From Laburnicola sp. R22_1 (Eukaryota; Ascomycota; Dothideomycetes; Pleosporales; Didymosphaeriaceae), in NCBI GenBank assembly GCA_014281115.1, contig JACONQ010000005.1:310001-374000 (forward strand): a DNA stretch of 64,000 nt. Direction: 5' to 3'. The notes below the pieces were generated by a model. The model made no database searches and was not told the DNA's origin. It saw only the letters and a list, made by a program, of their open reading frames with translations. Positions 34,677 through 47,448 of this stretch are shown in pieces. How positions within the stretch are numbered: the stretch's first letter is position 1; each line of letters opens with the position of its first letter. The translations under genes were made by a program, and so were the position numbers.

Positions 34677-34834
34677 TATAAGAACGCTACTAAGACGCCT
34701 AATAGTTAATAAGGCAGAATAGGATAATATTAGGAGGTAAGTAGTAATAAGACGAATCGCTACCTACTCGTATCTAAAGTGAGGGGTTTTTTTATCTAAA
34801 CTCCCACTAGGCCTAAAGAAGGCATAAGGCCCCA
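34677..34834 (-). repeat. Gypsy 2 LTR, left copy (matched part)
   Basis: Only the part that can be matched to 43312-43466 is given. The true LTR may run further right. Confidence 0.75.
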
Positions 34835-36378
34835 TTAGGCCAGTTAAGCGATAAGGAGGCCTTATAGTATCCTCCTTCTAGGATTAACCTAACCCGAATT
34901 GTCCTAGGAGATTAAAATATATAATATTTTACTATCTTTACTTAAAAAGTAAACAATTGCTAGTTTTATAACTGCATAGCAATAATTATTATTGTGTTAG
35001 GCGTTATTACGCCATTAAGGTGCTCTAGAGCACCTGACTAGTTTGGGAGCTAAAGGTGCTATTAAGCAAGGCTTGGCGTAGTTGTTTTAGTTTTCGCCTG
35101 CCTTTGCACCACTCTTACTCCTTACGTCTTAACTAGTTAATTTAGTATATACTATCCTGCTTTTATTGTCCTAATGCGTCCTAATATCCCTCTCTATAGC
35201 AAGATGGCCCTTAAGAAGACGCTTGCTGTACAGCGGGCAGAGTTAGCTCGTAACTAATCTACTAGCGCTAATTTTTATATTTATTATATTAAACTTATCT
35301 ATAAAGAAAATCTTTTACACACTTATTATTTCCTAAATATAAAGCTTGTCCTATTAATCTAGATTAATAGAGTCTAGCTATCTAGGTGTAGAGATTACTT
35401 AATTTAGAATAAACATTGTCTTATCGTAATGTATGCCCTTATTAGGCGCTATTATGCTGCTAACTAAGACAATATAGTGTTCTATTAACTTTAACGCTAA
35501 GCTTAACTACCTTGTAATTGCTTAGGTTATCCTCTATAGTAATAATTCTAATAAAAATAAGAAACGCGTCTATAAGGCCGCTAAGAGGCTTATAAATCGC
35601 ATTAAGTGGGTATAGTCACTCTTATGGCGCTTTCTATTAACTAATTACTTCTTAGCTTATTTAAGTTCTACGCTTAGAATCTATACATTTATAATAGCAG
35701 TAATGTCTATAAATGTACCTATTACTTTACTAAGAAGCGTGCTTAGACTAATATAAAGTGTAAGACAAAGTAATATTATTATAAGAAGGTAATTAACCGC
35801 GCTACTTATAAGAGTAGAACGCCCAAACGCAATAAAGTCTATAATTCTGCTTTTTATTTTATTATATTGTATACTAATGTAATTATAGAATAAATATAGG
35901 CTTATACGTTGTTAAGAGTACTAGGGTGATAGTAAGAGCCCTACTTATAGTCTTAGTCGCGGATAGTGCCTTTCTAGCTTCTTAGTAGTGAATTTGGCCC
36001 CTTTAGGGGCCTTAGGCCAATATGTGTGTGTAAGGAGGACCTCTAGGATCATTATGCCTTAGGGTCCCTAGGAATAACGGCTCCCTATAATATAGAAGTT
36101 CGTTAGGACTTAGATAGCGCCTTTTGGCGGGCGGCGACGCCCTAAAATATCTTAAACCTAGGTTCTTAGAATATTCTCTTCTTTTGGCTCTAAGTAAAGT
36201 GTAATGTGCTCTTATGGTCCTTTATAGTCCTTTTTAACTAACCCCTAGAGATACTATAATCTTTCTAAGTTTATATTGCCTTTGTAACACCTTGCGCTAT
36301 TAAATACCTTTATAATTATAGCAAAAAAAAAGCTCTATAGGGAAAAAATAGGTAAAGGTAGTAAGTATACTTTCTATA
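34835..36378. other. Unresolved stretch between gypsy 2 LTR and pogo-like insertion
   Basis: Contains locally less AT-rich sequence. A plus-strand relic frame starts near 35,201 (ATGGCCCTTAAGAAGACGC) and can be followed with Gln/Trp-to-stop changes to about 35,600; I do not recognise its product. The rest may be gypsy 2 LTR and 3' untranslated sequence. Confidence 0.4.
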
Positions 36379-38242
36379 ACGTGGTTTACTAGCGAGTAAC
36401 CCACACTAGTAAGCGCGCCACCTTTGCCAAGACCACACTATCACTAACAATACCATTATAATATAACTATCTACTATATCTTCTAAGCCATCTAATAAAG
36501 CTTAGTTACTTATTACTATTAGAGCTATTAAACAAGACCTAAATCTTACAAAGTGAGTAGTAGTAGGGCTATATAATATTAATTGTAGAACGCTTAATTA
36601 AAAACGCAATAGAACAACTACACAACGCGATAACCCACCTAAATTAAAGAATTTTACTCTTCTTAAGAAGCAGGCGCTTATTAATTATATAATCGAGCTA
36701 GACACGCGTGGATTTCCTCCTACAAAGCTTATAATCCGTATAATGGCTAATTTACTACGTTTATAGAGAGAAAAGCCACCTATTAGTATTAACTAGACAG
36801 ATAGGTTTATTAAGTGTAGACATAAAGTTAAAACGCGTTAGTCTTAGTTATATAACAACTAGAGGGCATAATAGAAAAATTCTAAGGTTATAAACGCGTG
36901 GTTTAAGCTTGTAGAGGGCATTAAAGTTAAGTACGACATTATAGATAAGAACACCTACAACTTTAATAAATCAGGCTTCCTAATAGGGGTTATAGGGTCT
37001 TAGCTTATAGTTATAGTATTAGAGAGGCGTGCGAAACCCAAATTAATACAGCCAGACGACCGCTAGTAGATTATGGTAATCTAGGGTATCTGCGCTACTA
37101 GATAGGCAATCCCTTCCTTTATTATCTATGCTAGTAAGCGTCACATCTCTACCTAGTACAAAGACGCGTTAATTCCTAGCAATTAGGTAATCGCTATTAG
37201 CGAGAATAGCTAGACAAATAATAAGCTTAGTATCGTGTAGTTAAAATACTTTAACACGCATATAATGGGACGCGCTAAAGGAACCTATTAGCTACTAGTT
37301 ATTAACAGCCATAAGAGCCATAACTTAATTAAGTTCCAGGATTACTATAAGAAACATAAGATTATTACTTTCTATATATCACTATATTTATTCTACCTAC
37401 TACAGCTATTAGATATAGGCTGTTTCTCTCCACTAAAGAAGGCATATAGTGCTAAGATCTCGAGCTTAGCGCGTTAGCTAATAACCTATATTATAAAGAT
37501 TAAGTTCCTCCTAGCCTTTAAAATCGCGTTTTTAAAGGTTTTCTCTATAGAGACAATTAAGGATAATTTTTATAGTGCTAGGCTAGTCCTATTAAATTTA
37601 GAGGAGGTGTTGCAGCACCTTAATATCCGCATTCGTATACCTAGTCTGCCCATTAAAGAGCCTACCACCTGGGAGTCTAAAACACTAAGTAACCTACGCG
37701 AATTTAAGGCGCAATTAACACTAGTTCGCAAGAGAATTAGAGATTACTTTAATTTATTACTAGCTTTAACTATGCAGGTGCTTAAGAAGCTTAAAAAAAG
37801 CGCTCTAAGTGCAATGCATAGTTAGGTACTAGTGTTAGATAAAATTATAGGCCTTCGCAAGATAATTAAGGAGACTATAAGGCGAAAATCGCGTAAAAGG
37901 AGGTATATCTAGTATTAGGGATTACTTACAGTAGCAGAGAGATCTTAGCTAGCCACTCCTAAGGACGCTAGTAGACAGAAGAAGGGTAAATAGTTATTAG
38001 GTACTAGTCGCGCTGTAACAGGGCTATTAACTTAACAGCGTTATGGCATTTATAGACAATCTGGACACAATGCACAAACCTACTAGGGAGTTAAAGAGGA
38101 AGAATCTAAATTAGATACATTAACTTAGTATATATTTTTAAGTAGTGTTGCGACGCAGTCTAATAATAAATAAAATAGTTTAGTGGGGTCTTGGCAAAGG
38201 TGGCGCGCTTACTAGTGTGAGTTACTCGCTAGTAAACCACGT
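36379..38242 (+). mobile_element. Pogo-like DNA transposon, family B copy 2 (1864 bp)
   Basis: Inverted repeats start ACGTGGTTTACTAGCGAG and contain GCGCGCCACCTTTGCCAAGA. TA flanks lie at 36377-36378 and 38243-38244. It has the same length as copy 1 and sits inside gypsy 2 in the opposite orientation to it. Confidence 0.94.
36476..38128 (+). pseudogene. Pogo-like transposase, family B copy 2
   Basis: A 1653-nt frame with no net indel. The start reads ATA. The N-terminus (SSKPSNKA, helix-turn-helix to about residue 50) is followed by the CENP-B-like domain (IELDTRGFPPTKLIIRIMAN) and a DDE core with substitutions: YNFNKSGF (Asp to Asn), VINSHKSHN (Asp to Asn), LLDIGCFSPLKKAY. The terminal zinc knuckle reads YGIYRQSGHNAQTY, with three Cys-to-Tyr changes. 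The longest open piece is near the C-terminus (37607-37825). Confidence 0.88.
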
Positions 38243-41200
38243 TAGTAGTTTTTTAACTATATAGTCAATCTAAGTTCGACCTCTTATCTATAGAAAAGAA
38301 AAGAAAATTTCCTAAGAAGGTTTTTTTCTTCCTTTATCCCCCTTTTACAGTTGTTCGATCTAAAATAAGAGTCTTTTTAATATTATCCTAGAATATTTTT
38401 TCTTTTCTAGAACTCTTTAATAGCGTTAGCACTTAGATTAGTGCCTGGCTTCTATAAATTTTCTTCTTCTGGGTAACCCTTCTATTTAATAAGGTATTCT
38501 TAGGTTCTAACTAATAACTGCCTACTCTCTAGCACTTTCTTTACATAGTATATATTATCGCTAAACGTGCGTAGGGCGTTTATAATAGGACCTACTTAAG
38601 ACTTAATAGCTCCCCTTTATTTATATAGCTCTAATAATAATATATAAAAGACTGGGTGTGCGTTTAATTCTAGGAAGTTAACTCTATAGGCTTCTTTTCT
38701 TATAGGGTACTTAACTATGCCTAGTCTAATAAACTCCTAATTAAGTTTACGCTTAGGTTAAGCGAAGTTTAGATATTTGGTAGATATAAATACTTAATCT
38801 CCTAGTTTAAGGCTAAGGTGCTTCCTCTTCTTGTTAGCGTACTTTTTTTAGTACTTATTCGTCGCTATAATCTTTGTTCTGCATTAAGCCTATAGTGCAA
38901 TAACTCTTACTATAATTAATGTGCCTAGTAGCGATTCTCTATTACTAAGCGGCATTCCAGGCCATTCTGGCGCATAAGAATCCGCTCTATAGTATACACA
39001 AAAAGGAGTTACTCTACTTACTACGTTTACGCTATTATTATATGCAAATTTTATAATTAGTAACTACCTTGCCTAGTCATCCTATTCTAGGCAGTAAAAA
39101 CACTAAAGATACTGCTTAAGCGTCTAATTCTGCCTTTTAGTTTGCCCATCTATTTGCGGGTAATAGGCTAATAATAATATCCTTATAGTATTAAGGTAAT
39201 AATAAAAAGAGTCCTAATAGCGAGAGTTTATTATTAGATCTCTATCTAATAAGATTGTCTTAGGAGTGCCGTGTAACCTAACAATATCCTAAATCTAGGC
39301 TTCTACTAAGTTCTTTGCGTCCTAATCTATTCTAGTAGGTATATAATAAGCTATCTTTGTTAGATAGTCTACTATTACTAGAATAGTATTATAGACTTGG
39401 CTAAGTATTTAACTAGAGGGTAAGTCCATAATAAAATCCAAGGTAATATCCTCCTAAGAGTCATTTGGTACAAGCAAAGGATTTAAAAGACTATATAGTT
39501 AGTATTAAGGTATAACAGACATTCTACACTTTAAATAGTTATAATAGTAGTCCTTAACTTTGCGTCGCATTCCTTTCTATTAGAAATGCCTCCTTAACTT
39601 CTCTAACATCTTCTTCGCCCCAAAATGCCCACCTATAGAGCTATTATAGTACGTTTAGAGGGCCTTTGCCTTCTTTACACTTATTATAAGCACTTTAATT
39701 TTGTTTTACTCTATTACACCATCTTCTAATAACTCTTTACCTAACTATTAGGGCTAAGATTCTTCTAAAGCCTTAACTTTATTCTTAGTCTCTAAGTTAG
39801 ATTTAGAGCTACTATCTATTAACGATATTGGCTTTTCTATAATTGCTCTCCTAGGTTTGCGCCTCCTTAGCTGCCTTTGTCTCTAGGGTGCCGCTTACTA
39901 GAACCTTATAATTGCACTAATTAATTAGGTAGTTAGTTTATTAAAAGTATTCCTACTTAACATTGTTTCTAAAGGCTCTATATAAGCTCTGTTTCCTTTC
40001 TCTACTAGGTATTACGCCTCGCTTATATAGTTAGGGCGTCTTAATAGTCTATCTGCTGGGTTTTCCTTCCCTGGCTAGTGGATAATAATAAAATTGTACT
40101 CTGCTAGCCTCTTATAGATTCTAACCTACTAGTAGTTTAATTTTTTTATATCTATAAACTATTATAAGTTATTATAATCTATAAGGATAGTAAATAGGAT
40201 ACTTAATAGGTAGTGTCGCTAATATTTAACGCTTTTATTAATAGCTAGCAATTCCTTACTATATGTATTATATTAAAGTTGTGTGCTGTCTAGCTTTTGT
40301 AAAAAGAAACTAATAGATTGCCATTATAGGGTTCTATTAGATTTGGGTACATTCTGGCTTAATATACTAGATATCGCGCTACCTAAGATATCTACCTTAA
40401 GTCTTATCTCTCTATTAGACTTAAAGTGCACTAATATAGGCACTACTATAAATGCGGCCTTTAACTCTTTAAAAGCTACTCTTGCCTACGCATTTAGGTA
40501 TAAGAATTAGCTTTCCTCCCTTCTTTAAGCTTGCCTGCTCTAGGCAGCACTAGACTCCTTCTAAGTAAGTTTAGTAAGGGATAGAGCCACTCTTAAAAAT
40601 CCTATAATAAACATCTAGTAATAATTTATAAAACTAATAAACACTCTAATATTACGCACTATCTTAGGGAGTGGCCACTCTATAATTGTTTTTACACAGT
40701 CTTTGTGTATTCTAACTCCCGTTTAGCTAATAATATAGCCTAGGTACTCTGTCTCTTCCTAATAAAACATCTACTTACTAAGTTTAATATATAGTTTGGC
40801 CTTATATAGCTTTTAAAGAACTTCTTTTATATATTATTTGTGTTCCTCTTTTGTATTAAAGAAGATAAGTATATTGTTTAAATAGACAATACACGTTATA
40901 TTAATTAGTCCTACTAGAACTTTATTAATATGCTTCTAAAATTATGCTAGAGTATTAGTTAAACTAACCAGCATTACTAAGTACTTAAAGTGTCTATACT
41001 TTGTACGAAAAGCTATCTTCTATTTATTACCTTCTTTAATTCTTATTCTATAATATGCCTTTTAGATATTAAGCTTAGTAAAGAACTTTGCTTTTGCTAA
41101 TCTTTCTAAGAACTTAGTAATTAAGGGTAACGCATAATAATTCTTAATAGTAATCTTATTAAGGCCGCAATAATCTACACATAGCCTTAACGTACTATCC

Positions 41201-43311
41201 TTCTTTTTTACAAATAGGATTAGTACTCTAGCTAGTAACCTTAAATATTATATCTAGCCTCTTCGCAAGTAATCTGCAATATACTTGCGCAAGACACTTA
41301 GCTTGCCCTTAGATAAGTTATAGAGGGGCTAATAGGGTGGTTGTTCCCTAGGGAGAACATTAATACTTAGGTTAGTTGTGGAGTGTTTCGTAAGCATCTC
41401 TAATTAATTACTATTCGCTATATTAGTAAACTCTTAGTATACCTATAGTATTATAGCCTCTACTAAGATTATAAACATTCTATTACCTATATAGCTAATA
41501 TAACACGCGTATAATTCCGTAGTTAAGTTTAATATTGTTAAACTAAACTGTTTCGCGTCTTTAAGGGCCACTTTGGCGTAGTTAGATGTATTCTGCCCTA
41601 ACTTTTCTTAGAACAATAATTAATTTATATAAAAGTTAAGTTTTAAATTATATATAGTAATCTATAGTAATCCTAAGTATATCTTATACTTCCTTAGGTC
41701 TGCTACTATAAATAGGACCTGGTAGGTCTCTCTATAACCTCTAGAATTCACTAGGTGCACTTTGGTAACTATAGATCTATATATAGTAATATTTATACTA
41801 TTTGCCGCCTCTGCTATAAAGTCTAGTAAGAATATTACTATTAGATGTCTCTTTTTTGCAAAGCGAGCAGAGATCACATTAAGTTTAGCGCCACTATTAA
41901 CTAGTGCCTTAACTAAGCCTAAATCCCCTACTATAGCCTAAACTATTATCGTAGTTGGCCTCTTTAGGTAAAGTACGTTATAAAGCTTTCTAAGCTGCTT
42001 GTTTTCCTTATACTTAATAATTACGGCCAATAGGATAAAGTCTAGTCCTACTAGCCCTTACCTTTTTCCGCGGACTCTAATATATCCTTAGGACGGAAAG
42101 GTAGGTCTGGATTTTTCTCCTTCTTATAATTAGAGGAGACATAGCCTCTCTCGCTATAGTTCTAGCAAGTAACCTTTAGATTATCTTTATCCTTTTCCTT
42201 CTGTGTTAAAATAGACTGTTTATAGTCCTTATGCTCCTTTCTGCCGCGTTTGGCCGGCCTAGCCAACTTAGCAGGGGGCGTTATTAACTTAGGCCTCTTT
42301 AATAAGTTCTTAGACTTGCCTTTGCTCTTAGTAGACTGCCCTTTCTCTTAGTAAAGGCGATTAGCAATCTCTTCCACCTCTATGAGAGTTTCTCTCTAAG
42401 AAGGTGAGTAATGCAGAACTTTTCTGCGTAGCTTATTATCTATAGAAGCTATGAATTTAGCTACTCTATAATGCTTATTCTGCTCCTTAATTTTATCCCA
42501 CAAAGGGAGAAGGTGGTTAAGTAAGTCTATTAGAGACTGGCCTGCCCTTTAGCGGCAGTTCTTTATTGCCTTAAACGCTGTCTGCCGGCGTTCTAATAGA
42601 GTGCCCAGAGTATTAAGTATTTGTTCTATTAACGTCTGCCAGGTAGAAGCCTATTTAGGGTCTGTCTGTTGTTATTAATTAGAATATAACTCGAATTGAC
42701 TTTAAAGGTCCTTAGATAGATACTATTTACTAAAGGTAACCTTATAATCTTTTATAACGAAGTAAGAAGGTGCTTACAAAAAATAAAACTCATAATTTCG
42801 CTTCTATTAGTTATAATTACGACGGCTCTTACGGTTATAGGTGTGTAGTAGGGGTAGTTGTAGTAAGATACTTTGTTTAGTGGCTATTAAAGATAATAAG
42901 ACTATAGTGGCCACGCGTAAAGTACTAGTAAGCTTATTAAGAGCTGCTATATTGCTAGCTTTATATTATTGTTAAATATCCTTAATACGTTGTATTTTTT
43001 ATTATTTCTATTCCTTACGCATCCAGTCCTATAGTTTTGCCAAATAAGCCGCCTTTCTATTAGCTTCTATTATATTTAGCTTCTCCTAAGAGGCTTGTAA
43101 ACCCTTAGGACCATTATTAATTTCTTGTTAGGTAGCCTCCCTAAGTTCTTCGACTTGTTCTTCTGCCTACCTAATAGTACTAGCTTGCTGCCAAGTGTTC
43201 CTAGATAGGCCGCCTGGCTCCTAGCTCGCGAAAGCAAGGCGTCTACTAGGTCTACGTGTTGCTATTATAGTAGCGAGAATTCTACTACTGCCTATAAGAG
43301 AGCGATTCGAA
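38243..43311 (-). pseudogene. Gypsy 2 gag-pol relic with chromodomain
   Basis: On the minus strand, gag lies at about 42,800-42,350 (RRQTAFKAIKNC, LLPLWDKIKEQNKHYRVAKF) and a zinc-knuckle remnant NYSERGYVSSNYKKEKNP near 42,110-42,180. Reverse transcriptase carries VYLNNILIFFNTKEEH near 40,845-40,895 (YVDD-type Asp to Asn). Integrase shows GHFGAKKMLEKLRRHF near 39,580-39,640, LDFIMDLPSS near 39,410-39,440, LLDRDLIINSRY near 39,240, and DGQTKRQN near 39,130-39,155, where the catalytic Glu reads Lys. The C-terminus is a chromodomain (KKVLESRQLLVRT, EYLIK, KGYPEEEN) at about 38,440-38,550. This places it among chromoviruses. Confidence 0.85.
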
Positions 43312-43466
43312 TATAAGGGCGCTACTAGGACGCCTAATAGTTAATAAGGCAGAATAGAATAATATTAGAGGGTAAGTAGTAATAAGACGAATCGCTACCC
43401 GCTCTTATCTAAAGTAAGGAGGTTTTTTATCTAAACCCCCACTAGGCCTAAAGGAGACATAAGGCC
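43312..43466 (-). repeat. Gypsy 2 LTR, right copy, cut by copia
   Basis: Begins TATAAGGGCGCTACTAGGAC and ends at the copia LTR. The missing remainder does not reappear after the copia complex within the window. Confidence 0.75.
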
Positions 43467-44534
43467 TATTAAAACTATATTAGTAAGCAAAATAAATAAT
43501 AAAATAACATGTTAGAATTTCGCTGTTATAATAAAAGATAAATAGATAAATAACTATAAGCTACCTAAAAATAAACTAAAATAGTCGTTCCGATAATAAG
43601 TTGCAATTAAAGTTAAAGTTAACTTTAAGTAACGTATAAAAAGTTTACTAAAAGATAATTATAAGAAATTTAATATTATATATATTAAATTACTTAAAAT
43701 TAAAACCAAAATATAATATAAAACTAACCTAATAAATATTATAAAATACGCTATCGTAATATAAATAAGCTCGTAATTAATTTTTCTAAATTAATAACTT
43801 TTAATAAACTTATCGCAATTAAGTGCTTTAACAATTTTGAGCAATTGCTAAAAGAATATACTAAACAAGGCAATATTATATATATTAAATTACTAATTAC
43901 TAAAAACAAAATATAATATATAAAAGACTTATTTTATAATATAAAATACATTAGCGTATAATAAACTAAGGAGTAATAAATTATACTAAAATAAGGCGTT
44001 TATTATTAACGTTATAACTAAGTAATAGTAAAATAAAGTTTATAATAGCTCGTATATAAAATACTAGTTTGTATATAAAACACTAGTTTGTATATAAAAC
44101 ACTAGTTTGTATATAAAATACTAGTTTGTATATAAAACACTAGTTTGTATATAAAACACTAGTTTGTATATAAAACACTAGTTTATATATAAAATACTAG
44201 TTTGTATATAAAATACTAGTTTGTATATAATAGCTTATATATAAAATACTAGTCTATATATAAAATAATAGCTTGTATATAAAACACTAGTCTATATATA
44301 AAATAATAGCTTGTATATAAAACACTATTGCATATAAAATACTAGTTTAAACATTAGTTTAAAACACTAGCACGTATAAAAGTTAAAGGCATAATTAAAC
44401 TACATAAAACTAAGTATTTATTAGTCTAAATTATTTTATATATAGATTACTAGGTAGCTAGTTTATTAAAATTAATTAACTAGTTTAATAATACTAACTC
44501 GATTACCTTCTTATCTATTTATTCACTTTTTATA
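43467..44534 (+). repeat. Copia 5' LTR (1068 bp)
   Basis: Begins TATTAAAACTATATTAG (TGTT in the 3' copy) and ends CTTTTTATA (CTTTTTACA in a fragment at 50,373). It is longer than the 3' LTR mainly because of more 19-bp minisatellite units. Confidence 0.9.
44045..44345 (+). repeat. 19-bp minisatellite inside copia LTR
   Basis: About fourteen diverged tandem units of TTTGTATATAAAACACTAG. Homologous arrays with other copy numbers occur in every other copia LTR in the window. Confidence 0.9.
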
Positions 44535-44555
44535 GGTTATGAGCCCGGCGCTCTA
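44535..44555 (+). promoter_or_regulatory. Copia primer-binding site, tRNA-Met anticodon-arm type
   Basis: GGTTATGAGCCCGGCGCTCT directly follows the 5' LTR. Its complement reads as tRNA positions from the D-stem 3' strand (GAGC), through the anticodon stem (CCGGG), to the seven-base loop CTCATAA with anticodon CAT. The inverted copy at 51973-51993 keeps the same site with one change. This implies priming by a 5' half of tRNA-Met, as known for Drosophila copia and yeast Ty5. Confidence 0.82.
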
Positions 44556-47316
44556 ATAATTTTATTATTTATTATTCTCTATCTTTTAGCTTACTAAGCT
44601 ATTCTTCTATCAATTTTTCGATATATATCTTATTTTTCTCAGAATTCCTTTAAGATTCTAATTCTTTTATGCTAGTTAGTCTAGTCCTTTTAGCTTACTA
44701 AGCTATCTTGGCAAAATCGATATTTTGACCAATACCTTATTTTTCTCAGAATTTTCTGAGCTCTTTTACTAGCTGGACTAGTTTATTCCCTTTTTAGACA
44801 TTTTCGATAAGCCTTATTAGTTTTTTAATAAATACCTCATTTTTCTTAGATTTCTGAGCTCTTTTTGGCCTATTAATCTCATTTACAATAAGTTCTAAGA
44901 TTTCTTCTATCTCTAAGTAGAAGATGCTTAAGGGTATTTCTAACTATAAGATGTAAAAGCCTAGGGCTATTTCTATTCTTATAATAGAAAATTGTATGGC
45001 TGTAATTTAGAGTGGTAATAATATTGCAATTAATTTAGTGTCGAAAGATATTAATTTAAAAGCACAATTAATTATTACTTTATTAGTCGAAGATGGTCCT
45101 TTATAGCATATTAAGGATTTATCTACAGCTAATAAGATGTGGATTTGTTTGGGAAATCTTTATTCTCCTAAAGGTTACTATTCTGAATTTCTTCTTTTAA
45201 AGGAGTTATTTAATAGTATCTTGTTAGATTTTAATTTAATAGAGGAGTACCTCAATAAAATTAAATATTTCACAACAAATCTTGACTATAAGTTAATTAA
45301 AATACCCAAACAGGTTATTGTGGCCTGGGTGTTAAATAATTTAACTCCTAATTATAAGGGGTTTGTTACTTTAGTAACTCAATTATTTCGGGATAATTCT
45401 TTAAAGATTAATCTAGAGAATTTATTCTCTAATTTAATTAATGAAAGTCGTCGTCAGACGCACTTAAATAGTGATAAAACTAAGGTTTTATATACTAAAT
45501 TCCAGAATTAACACAAAGTTATAAAGTCTAAACGATTTTGTAATAAGTGTAAAACAAATACCCACTTTACTAATAAGTGTTAGTATTTACATCCTAAAAA
45601 TAAACCTAAATAGTTTAAAACAAATCACGATTTCAAATCTAAAAAAGATAAAAAAATAGATAAAAATCTATTAAATCGTGAATTCGAATGTCCATTAGAT
45701 CGACTAGACCGAAAGCTGTTAGATAAAATGGCTGAGTTATCTAAACTAATGGAAATTAAAAGGTATTATTAACGACCCTAAATAAATAAAAAACTAATTC
45801 GAGAAAAGGACATCGAAATTCTCGAAATCTAGAATTTAATTCTAGAAATCCTAAACAAGGATTAAAAACTACTAAGGTATTTATAACTATCAAGTCAAAA
45901 AGCCCTAATCTAATACTAGATTTAGGTAGTTTATCTCATATTATATTCAACAAAAACCTATTTATAGAAAATTCGTTAGTTAGAAAAACTACAAAAATAC
46001 AATAGGGAAATAACAATATTTTAACTTCGCAATTTATTGGCAACGTGAGCTTTATATATAATAATACTAAGATAGTTTTAAATAACTGTTTTTATTTGCC
46101 TAAATTTAATGTAAATATTATATTAGTAAAGAAATTAGTCGAAAAAGACTTTGTAGTAAACTTTATAAAAGACAAAGCTATAATTAAAAAGAACACTAAA
46201 ACAATATTAGAAGCAACCCTAATTAACAATCTTTATACAATAAATATAGACAATATAGTAACAGATAACATTCTATTTGCTAAAAAGGTTATTAATAAAA
46301 ATAAAACTATTAGTAACAATAAAGAGAACTTAATATATCTCTATCACAATTGTTTTAGACATAAAAGTCTAGACGTTATATATAAAATACTAGGTATAAC
46401 TAAACCTACTAACTATAAAATTAATTGCTCTAGCTATATGAAAGCTAAGCTAATAAATAATAACAGTAGAGAAATTACTTTTAAAGCAGATAATTACTTA
46501 GATAAAATAGTAATTGATTTATATGGGCCTATTACCCTCTCCAAATATAATTATAAATATATTATATTCTTTCTAGACTCTGCTACTAGAAAATTAGAAT
46601 TTAAACTATTAAGACATAAATCAGAATCGTTTGAAGCCTTTAAAGACTTTAAAACAAAAGTTGAAAACCAAAGCAATCGAAAAATTAAAATTATTAAAAT
46701 CGATAATGGCAAGGAATTTGCTAATAGTAATTTTACGCTATTTAATAAACAAAATGGTATTATTTACAAATTTAATCCGCCATATACACCAGAACAAAAT
46801 GGTTTAATTGAAAGAATAAATAGAACTATAATAGAAACAGCTAAAAGCTTATTGTTCTATAGTAATTTGTCAACTAGTTACTAGCAATACGCTGTTGAAA
46901 ACGCAGTGTATATATATAATATTACACCACATAGTAATTTAAATTTTATAAGCCCAAATAAAAAACTTTATAAAAAGAAACCTAACTATAATAATATTAA
47001 AATCTCGGGCTCACTAAGTTACTACTTAGTTAAACAACAATTAACTAAACTAGAACCTAAAGCCAAAATAGGTATACTAGTAGATTATGATAACTATAAT
47101 TATAAAATATTAGATCTAAAAGATAATAAACTAGTGTATACTAGAGATGCTAAAATTCTTAAAAATTACTTTTATAACTTTAATAACGACTTTAATAAAG
47201 AAGTTAATATACTATTTAATAGTAATAATAATGTATACCTAGGCAATAACCTAAATAATAATAACAATAACAATACTATAGAACAATCTATAGATTCTGA
47301 AAATCTAGATTTAAAT

Positions 47317-47448
47317 AATAACGAGAATAATAACGAGAATAATAACGAGAATAATAACGAGAATAATAACGAGAATAATAACGAGAATAATAACGAGAAT
47401 AATAACGAGAATAATAACGAGAATAATAACGAGAATAATAACGAGAAT
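47317..47448 (+). repeat. 12-bp coding minisatellite, 11 perfect units
   Basis: Eleven exact copies of AATAACGAGAAT encode Asn-Asn-Glu-Asn repeats between the copia integrase and reverse transcriptase. The unit contains no CA or TG, so it offers no CpA target to RIP. Confidence 0.97.

Larger units (their letters stand above)
34677..43466 (-). mobile_element. Ty3/gypsy chromodomain retrotransposon 2, truncated by copia
   Basis: Matching terminal segments (34677 to about 34834, and 43312-43466; both contain GACGCCTAATAGTTAATAAG) bracket a minus-strand gag-pol relic. The right LTR stops abruptly at 43466 where the copia LTR begins, so copia landed in it and the LTR length cannot be measured. 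A family B pogo-like element is inserted at 36379-38242. Confidence 0.8.

Noticed and set aside
44045..44345. Regular repeats that could suggest a CRISPR array
   Set aside because: Units are contiguous without unique spacers, lie inside a retrotransposon LTR, and the genome is fungal.
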